DNA of 7,162 bases from an uncultured Clostridium sp. (GTDB taxonomy: Bacteria; Bacillota_A; Clostridia; Lachnospirales; Lachnospiraceae): the NCBI GenBank assembly GCA_947174825.1, contig CAMWKN010000075.1, forward strand, positions 1 through 7,162. Direction: 5' to 3'. Position numbers and translations under genes: made by a program. This document shows positions 1-4,800 of this stretch, piece after piece. The notes beneath the pieces were generated by a model that worked only from the letters and a program-made list of their open reading frames with translations, had not been told where the DNA came from and did no database searches. Numbering within the stretch: the first letter of the stretch is position 1; each line of letters opens with the position of its first letter.

Positions 1-432
1 ATCATAATGAGATTTTGCATCTCTATATCGATCATAAAATAAATAATATCCATTTTGAGGTAATTCCAAATCCAATCCCATTAAACGTTCCGCTAAATCT
101 TTCTCCATCGGAAGCTCTTTCCAATATTTCTGAGTAGAAACCGGGGCTTCTATATTTTGATAATCTTCATCTGAATATTGCAGTTCTAACACTACATCCC
201 CTTCTCCAAAGAAACCGCCCTTTGTATCAGTCAGTCTGCTTACCTCTCCATGATCCAGATCCAGCTTAATAATATCCTCCGCTCTTTCGATATAAACATC
301 GCCATTCTCAAAAGCGGAATCAGGAACACCATACTTTTTAAACATTAAGAAAATCACCAAAAAAACAAGGGCGGAAATAATCAAAACCGCGGCAAGCAAA
401 GCCATAAGAATAATTTTTATTGTTTTCTTCAT
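1..432 (-). CDS. Membrane-anchored hypothetical protein, C-terminus beyond window edge
   Basis: The frame is open from an ATG at 432 to the left edge (144 codons, no stop), so the C-terminus is missing. The N-terminus MKKTIKIILMALL starts a single long hydrophobic stretch (about residues 5-31) followed by a KKY stop-transfer, which suggests a signal anchor or uncleaved signal peptide with the rest of the protein outside. There is no lipobox Cys. The visible ectodomain (about 34-144) is acidic and aromatic-rich, with no motif I recognise. The ATG at 432 is preferred because GAGG lies five bases upstream; an in-frame ATG at 450 has no ribosome binding site. It begins 46 bp after the proB stop on the same strand with no clear terminator between them, so co-transcription with proB is possible. 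The codons look more AT-rich than those of proB. Function is unknown; I am confident that it is a real gene because the frame, ribosome binding site and membrane segment agree. Confidence 0.75.
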   Translation of the reverse strand, partial: MKKTIKIILMALLAAVLIISALVFLVIFLMFKKYGVPDSAFENGDVYIERAEDIIKLDLDHGEVSRLTDTKGGFFGEGDVVLELQYSDEDYQNIEAPVSTQKYWKELPMEKDLAERLMGLDLELPQNGYYLFYDRYRDAKSHYD

Positions 433-478
433 ATCCCCCTCTTTTCTCATAGCAGTCAGCAGATAAAATACCTCTTTT

Positions 479-1270
479 TTATTTCTCCTTGCAGAACAAG
501 GTTCCCATAGGCTTGTCCTCAAACAATTCATATAATTTCCGTGGACGCCCACCATTCATCAACACTACATCAATACCTGCCTCATAGGCAATCTCCACTG
601 CCTCAATCTTGGTTTTCATGCCACCTGTCCCAAAACGGGTACCAGCTCCCCCGGCAACCGCATGGATATCGGAACTAATCTCATGCACCACCGGAATCAA
701 TTTGGCATCCGGATTCTGGCGTGGATCACTGTCATATAAGCCATCAATGTCGGACATAATAATCAACAAATCCGCTTTGCCCAGTCCTGCCACCAGCGCA
801 GACAGAGAATCATTTTCTCCCATCTCCAATTCCAACTCATCAATTGCCACAGTATCATTTTCATTGATAACCGGAATCACTCCATGACTGATCAGACGAT
901 CTAAGGTGTTCTCCACATTCCGACGACGGTCTTCAATTAATTCATACTTTGTCAGCAATACCTGTGCCACGGTAAGGCTGTATTCTGAAAACAGATCATC
1001 ATACAGATACATCAATTCACACTGTCCTACTGCTGCACATGCCTGCTTGCCCGGGGTATCCTTCGGTTTTTCCATCAGTCCCAGTTTTCCCATTCCCAGC
1101 CCAATGGCACCGCTGGATACCAGAATCATTTCATGTCCGGCGTTCTGTAAATCTGCCAGTGTCTTAACCAACTGCTCTACCCGTCGTATATTCAAGCGTC
1201 CTGTCCGGTGGGTTAAGGTGGATGTGCCCACCTTTACCACCACTCGTTTTCTCTCACTGATTTTTTTCAT
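479..1270 (-). CDS. proB: Glutamate 5-kinase (short form, no PUA domain)
   Basis: ProB phosphorylates L-glutamate with ATP to glutamyl 5-phosphate, the first and normally proline-inhibited step of proline synthesis in the cytoplasm. The protein is a single amino-acid-kinase domain. Counting from the ATG at 1282, the landmarks are VVVKVGTSTL (13-23, phosphate-binding Lys17), SSGAIG (56-61), INENDTV (139-145, glutamate site), MGENDSLSA (154-162), SDIDGLY (177-183) and GTGGMKTK (218-225). Length is 263-267 residues, against about 367 for E. coli ProB, which carries a C-terminal PUA domain; short forms are common in Firmicutes. I chose the ATG at 1270 (MKKISER) because GGAG sits six bases upstream of it; the in-frame ATG at 1282 has no ribosome binding site and itself overlaps that GGAG. 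A promoter lies at 1341-1369. The usual partner proA does not follow: the next gene is an unrelated membrane protein. The family call is very secure. Confidence 0.96.
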   Translation of the reverse strand: MKKISERKRVVVKVGTSTLTHRTGRLNIRRVEQLVKTLADLQNAGHEMILVSSGAIGLGMGKLGLMEKPKDTPGKQACAAVGQCELMYLYDDLFSEYSLTVAQVLLTKYELIEDRRRNVENTLDRLISHGVIPVINENDTVAIDELELEMGENDSLSALVAGLGKADLLIIMSDIDGLYDSDPRQNPDAKLIPVVHEISSDIHAVAGGAGTRFGTGGMKTKIEAVEIAYEAGIDVVLMNGGRPRKLYELFEDKPMGTLFCKEK

Positions 1271-1276
1271 TGTAGT

Positions 1277-1280
1277 CTCC
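1277..1280 (-). promoter_or_regulatory. Ribosome binding site deciding the proB start
   Basis: On the minus strand GGAG is followed by ACTACA and ATG, a six-base spacing ideal for the second of two in-frame ATGs (1270). The first ATG (1282) is preceded by AAACAGA, with no Shine-Dalgarno match, and would overlap this site. The start is therefore placed at 1270. Confidence 0.6.
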
Positions 1281-1340
1281 ATTCTGTTTTATATTTTGTA
1301 AATATTGCCCTCTGGGGCATGCTTTCCCATTCCACTCTTC

Positions 1341-1369
1341 ATTATACTATGATGGCTCTCTTTTTTCCA
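1341..1369 (-). promoter_or_regulatory. Predicted sigma-A promoter of proB
   Basis: Reading the minus strand, TGGAAA (1369-1364, 4 of 6 matches to TTGACA) is followed by a 17-base spacer and a perfect TATAAT (1346-1341). Transcription would start near 1334 and give a leader of about 64 nt, too short for a T-box or other large riboswitch. It is divergent from the toxin promoter at 1416-1444, with fewer than 50 bp between the two -35 boxes. Confidence 0.55.
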
Positions 1370-1415
1370 TGCTTTTTCACTTGCCTTATTCTTTAAAATA
1401 TCATTTAAATTTTCC

Positions 1416-1444
1416 TTGAATGGGTATACAAGATATGTTAAAAT
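1416..1444 (+). promoter_or_regulatory. Predicted promoter of the type I toxin mRNA
   Basis: TTGAAT (1416-1421), a 17-base spacer, then TAAAAT (1439-1444) preceded by TGT, making an extended -10 (TGn). The start would be A1451, which puts the toxin ATG about 106 nt downstream and gives a toxin mRNA of about 355 nt ending at the terminator near 1805. The antitoxin promoter on the other strand has the same -35, spacer length and TGT extension. Confidence 0.65.
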
Positions 1445-1477
1445 TTCCATACGGAAAAGCCCTTCGACGGGGTGGTA

Positions 1478-1549
1478 GCCTCCCAAGCTGTCACTGTAAA
1501 CTTAGCCGGTATAATCTATGATTAGCCGGACTTACACCAGATGGGAGGT
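1478..1549 (+). promoter_or_regulatory. Toxin mRNA leader stem-loop masking the Shine-Dalgarno
   Basis: The leader folds into one long imperfect stem that hides the ribosome binding site. CCTCCCA (1479-1485) pairs exactly with TGGGAGG (1542-1548), which contains the Shine-Dalgarno, and G1478 can wobble with U1549. Inside it, CTG (1488-1490) pairs with CAG (1538-1540), TGTAA (1495-1499) with TTACA (1532-1536), and CCGG (1506-1509) with CCGG (1526-1529), with TAATC/GATTA (1512-1516/1520-1524) closing a TAT loop. The direct repeat TTAGCCGG (1502-1509 and 1522-1529) lies in the upper part. Leader control of this kind is well known in type I toxin mRNAs. Pairings were read by eye; no folding energy was computed. 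Confidence 0.65.
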
Positions 1550-1556
1550 GACGCTG

Positions 1557-1673
1557 ATGACAGATTATGAAACTATTATGGTTTTTCTGGGAATACTGGC
1601 TTTGCTAGTATCTTTCGGAACTCTGCTGATAGCGTTGCTTGCCTACATAGATAGGAAAAACAAGCGAAAATAA
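1557..1673 (+). CDS. Small hydrophobic holin-like toxin peptide (type I toxin-antitoxin)
   Basis: This 38-codon ORF begins MTDYETIMVFL and ends in the basic tail DRKNKRK. Residues about 7-30 form one hydrophobic helix (Ile, Leu, Val, Ala, Gly), so the product is expected to sit in the cytoplasmic membrane, where such peptides disturb membrane integrity or potential. A short M-T/S-x-Y-E-x-hydrophobic start, one helix and a Lys-rich end are the pattern of the putative holin-like toxins (Hol_Tox) of Firmicutes, related in style to TxpA and BsrG. A strong Shine-Dalgarno, GGAGGT (1544-1549), lies seven bases before the ATG but can be masked by the leader stem. A promoter upstream, a terminator downstream and an antisense RNA over the 3' end complete a type I locus. 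Toxicity is inferred from family and layout. It could instead be a small regulatory membrane peptide. Confidence 0.82.
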   Translation: MTDYETIMVFLGILALLVSFGTLLIALLAYIDRKNKRK

Positions 1674-1705
1674 AAATGCCTAACCTGTCGGCAAACAGGC
1701 TAGGC
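1667..1705 (-). terminator. Rho-independent terminator of the antitoxin RNA
   Basis: On the minus strand GCCTAGCCTGT pairs with ACAGGTTAGGC around a six-base loop: eleven pairs counting one G-U (1700 with 1683). This is followed by A, five T, A, four T (1677-1667). On the plus strand the same position is an unpaired A-C mismatch and no T-run follows, so the hairpin is built to work on the minus strand. The T-run is the antisense of the toxin's final Lys codon, stop codon and the A-run after it. Confidence 0.75.
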
Positions 1706-1731
1706 GTGTCCGTTAGGACATAAAGCGTCAC

Positions 1732-1747
1732 GCTTGGGAGCATCCAC
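1732..1747 (+). promoter_or_regulatory. 3' UTR element complementary to the toxin leader
   Basis: GCTTGGGAG (1732-1740) is a perfect nine-base complement of CTCCCAAGC in the leader (1480-1488). The match continues across a small internal loop with CCAC (1744-1747) against GTGG (1472-1475). This would join the two ends of the toxin mRNA and compete with the leader's pairing to the Shine-Dalgarno. The element lies inside the stretch covered by the antitoxin RNA. Locally its first bases can also pair with AAGCG (1723-1727). Confidence 0.6.
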
Positions 1748-1773
1748 TTTTGGAGTTGGACACTATCCGTTTG

Positions 1774-1805
1774 AGAGGCATCTGTTCCAGCAGATGCCTT
1801 TCTTT
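1774..1805 (+). terminator. Rho-independent terminator of the toxin mRNA
   Basis: AGGCATCTG (1776-1784) pairs with CAGATGCCT (1791-1799), extendable by a T-G pair inside and G-T and A-T pairs outside, followed by TTTCTTT (1799-1805). The minus strand has no T-run after the hairpin, so it serves the plus strand only. Its end coincides with the predicted antitoxin start. Confidence 0.8.
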
Positions 1806-1811
1806 ACGTTC

Positions 1812-1840
1812 AATATAACATAATCATGAAAGAAATTCAA
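1812..1840 (-). promoter_or_regulatory. Predicted promoter of the antitoxin RNA
   Basis: On the minus strand, TTGAAT (1840-1835), a 17-base spacer and TATATT (1817-1812) preceded by TGT form an extended -10 promoter. The -35 hexamer, spacer and TGT are identical to the toxin promoter, but the -10 is nearer consensus (TATATT against TAAAAT), fitting an antitoxin made in excess. The -35 box lies in the 3' arm of the terminator of the VWA gene. Confidence 0.65.
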
Positions 1841-1860
1841 GTATGGATTTTTACTTGAAT
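1827..1860 (-). terminator. Probable terminator of the VWA gene
   Basis: Ten bases past the VWA stop codon the minus strand reads ATTCAAGT (1860-1853), a ten-base loop, ACTTGAAT (1842-1835), then TTCTTTC. The perfect eight-pair stem and T-rich tail look like a weak, AT-rich rho-independent terminator. Read-through would continue into the antitoxin RNA on the same strand. Confidence 0.5.
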
Positions 1861-1869
1861 GAACCAATC

Positions 1870-4800
1870 TTATCGTTTCCGTTCCTGCTGTTTCTGCAGC
1901 AGACTTCCCACATCCAATAGCTCCGGTCCCGCCTGTTTTTTCCGGCGTTCCTCTGCCTTTCGCTCTTTCTTCGCCAGTTTCTGCTGCCGTTTATTTTCTT
2001 TAATCTGCTGTTTTGTCTGTACCACATTCTGCTCTGACGGATGATCTGACGATGACGCCACATCCTGCCCAGCAGCCCTCTGCCGGTGCGCCGATCCCTC
2101 CTGTGATCCCCGTTTTCCAGCATCTGCCGACTGCATCGCTGCCATGGATCCCGATTTTTCCTGCTTGCTCCTAGTCTCTGCCATTCCTGCTGATACGCTA
2201 TCTGCCTGCTCCTGACTGGCACGCTTCCTGCTCCGCAACGCACGTCTCTCTACCGAACGAATCTTCAGCTTGCGGATCCAGGTTCCATTCGCCAATACCG
2301 GCAGTCTCCGGTTTAGGATATCTAACATCCACAATATTACCGCTGCTATCAAAAACGGCATGGTCAGATTCGTTCGTGATTCTGTCCCAGGAGGGGTATT
2401 CTGATAAATCTCCTGTAAATTACTGATATATTTTCCCCCAGTCTCAGCCAGAAAACGGTCAACCACACTGCTTTCACTGGTATAACGATATTCTGCGGAA
2501 TACTGCATAGTTAACTGCACATTGGCGGCATGCTGTAATTCCCCATCCTGACTTTCCCGGACGTTGATGGTATATACCCCAGTCTCCCCCAATGGGATCT
2601 TGCCTTCATAGGCGCCACCAGATACAGCTTCTAAGTTAATCTCCTGCTGTTCTCCAGCCTGATCCGTATAAATCGCTGTCACTTTGGCATCTCCGGACAT
2701 CTCTTCATTTTCATAACGTATGATTCCGGTATTCCCTTCCTGACTTGTCATAACCCTGCTGTCATCATCCTGATGATACACGGACTCGTCAATCAAATGA
2801 CTCCAAAGCATGGGATATTCTTTCCAACTGGCACAGTTCCCTGTCCATTCGTTAGTAACATCTGTGGTAAATGCAAGCGTCGTTCCCAGACCATAATGCC
2901 ATTCTGCCAGAATCGGATCCTCCTCTGTATCATCTTTCAGCACTGCCGTGGCACTATCTTTCATGGAAGTGGCGATATATCCCCGCAATTCTGGCATAGC
3001 TTCAATATCCTGCATAATCTCAGACTCTGCTGTGAGAACCGGGGTAAAATCACGGTTCACCAGAAAATCTCCCTGCGCATAATAAATTTCCTGCGCAAAG
3101 ATACGGGGCAGCTCCGCACCATCTGTCAGATAGCTGCGTCCCTTTCCCAGTTCTGCAATTCTCTCCAAGAGTTTCTGATCTGCATCCTGTCCTACTGCCA
3201 CTGTAGAAACGGTAATTCCATCCTTCTCACTGTCCTTCAATAGTTTATTATATTCCTGCCCTCCATCATCCTGTCCATCGGTCAGCAATACCACATGCTT
3301 AATCTGGGCATCTGCCTTCTCCAGTGCCTGATACGCCTCCTGCAGTGCCGGGAAAATACTGGTACTTCCCCCCTCTGTAATTCCCATTATCTTTTTGTTA
3401 ATTGTATCCCGATCTTTCAGTTCATCCAGCTTAACTGACCATTGAAAGGCATCGTCAAAGCACAGCACACCTGCCATATCCGTATCCCGCAGATTCTTCA
3501 AAGCACCTGCTGCCGCCTCTTTTGCTACTTCTAACTTGGTCTTGTTACTACCACTGGTATCCGACATACTGCTGGAATGGTCAATCACCATAACCATTGC
3601 CATTTTCGGTAATTCTTCCTGATCCTTATGATCCATATTTACCGGCAAAATCTTTTCCAGCACCGTATCCCGATAGCCGCCCAGTGCAAAACTCTGGTCA
3701 CCGCCAATTGCCACCAGGCCACCACCATAATCTTTGACATAGGATTCCACGGAATCCAGAAATCCCGGAGATAAATCATCAATAAAAACATTTTCCAATA
3801 ATACAGACACATAGTGGTTCAATTCAGATACTGTGCCAGGTGCCTGCGACGGATCCAACACCTGATACGGATAGGAAGCGGCGTTCAATACCTTCTGAAA
3901 TTCCCTTGTTTCCCCCTTCTTGCCCTCAATCAGCAAAATCGGTTTCTTCTCACTTGCCTCCGTATAGGCAACATATTCATTATTGACCTGTACGGTGTCC
4001 TGATCTGGAATAACAATTGCGCGGTAGTTGGAAAATCCCCCCTTCTCCCGAACATCCTGGAAGGAAAAACGGTTTGTTCCTACCTGTAAATCTACCAGTT
4101 CCTCCCGTCTCAAAGTGTTATCGTTATATAACTGCAATCTGGCGCCAGTGTGTACCGTACTTTCCACCTCAACATCTACGGAAAAGGATTCTCCAATGGC
4201 AATTCGCTCCGGTACTGACAGATCCGATAAATATACTTCTGCATCCGGAGTGCTTTCCCATTTTTCCACCTGGACATCCACCTGCGCCGCCAGCAAACTA
4301 CTGCTCATCCGAGATAAATCTCCGGCATTTTCTGCACCGTCGGTCAACAGTACCAGACGTTTACTGCTATATTCCGGATAAAGGGATATGGCGGTTTGCA
4401 CAGCCTGCTCCAGATTAGTTTCCGAAGTAATAGGCATGGTGTTCAATCCCTCAAACTGTGTCTTGGCAGAAACAAACTGCTCAATATTGGAATCTCCACC
4501 AAAAATCAATACTCCTGCCTGTTCCCCCGCAGGTAGTCGATCCAACGCTTCTCTGACCTGATCCACTGCCTCTTCCTGATGCATAAGAAAACTATCCGAT
4601 GCATCAATCAGAAACAAAGTGGTGGGCTTTGCCCTCCGTCCTGTCACAGACAGACCAAACAAAGCACCAATTACCAGAGCAATCACAGCTAATCGCAATC
4701 CATAGGTCATAATTTTTCCTGCTTTGCTGCCAAACACCGGCTGCTTACGACGATATACCAGCCATTCCACGATCAACAACAATAACAAGAAAATCAAAAT

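Larger units (their letters stand above)
1667..1805 (-). ncRNA. Predicted antisense antitoxin RNA of the type I locus
   Basis: A promoter at 1840-1812 would start transcription near A1805 on the minus strand, and a terminator hairpin at 1705-1678 ends it near 1667, giving about 139 nt. The RNA is fully complementary to the toxin mRNA from its terminator through the 3' UTR to the last two toxin codons, the 3'-overlap layout of TxpA/RatA and BsrG/SR4. Predicted structure: a 5' stem-loop (antisense of the toxin terminator), a small AAGCG/CGCTT hairpin in the middle and the 3' terminator stem. It carries CTCCCAAGC (antisense of 1732-1740), identical to the anti-Shine-Dalgarno segment of the toxin leader (1480-1488), so it might also touch the Shine-Dalgarno in trans. 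No protein is encoded. Expression is inferred. Confidence 0.72.

Noticed and set aside
609..1301. Plus-strand frames over proB
   Set aside because: These are antisense shadows of a fully convincing glutamate 5-kinase; no ribosome binding sites or protein motifs are seen.
1289..1486. A 65-codon minus-strand frame upstream of proB
   Set aside because: It needs a TTG start, overlaps both the toxin promoter and the proB promoter, has no recognisable protein pattern and has no separate role once the toxin leader is recognised.
1510..1515. TATAAT in the toxin leader as a second promoter
   Set aside because: There is no acceptable -35 box 16-18 bases upstream (the site reads GCTGTC), and the bases are explained by the leader hairpin 1506-1529.
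1451..1805. CRISPR or IS element in the spacer
   Set aside because: There are no repeated units with spacers, no transposase fragment and no terminal inverted repeats or target duplication; the hairpins are explained by two convergent RNAs.
1851..2243. A 130-codon minus-strand frame inside the end of the VWA gene
   Set aside because: It is rich in Arg and Trp, typical of an out-of-frame reading of the Lys/Gln-rich tail of the VWA protein, and lies wholly over its better-supported frame.
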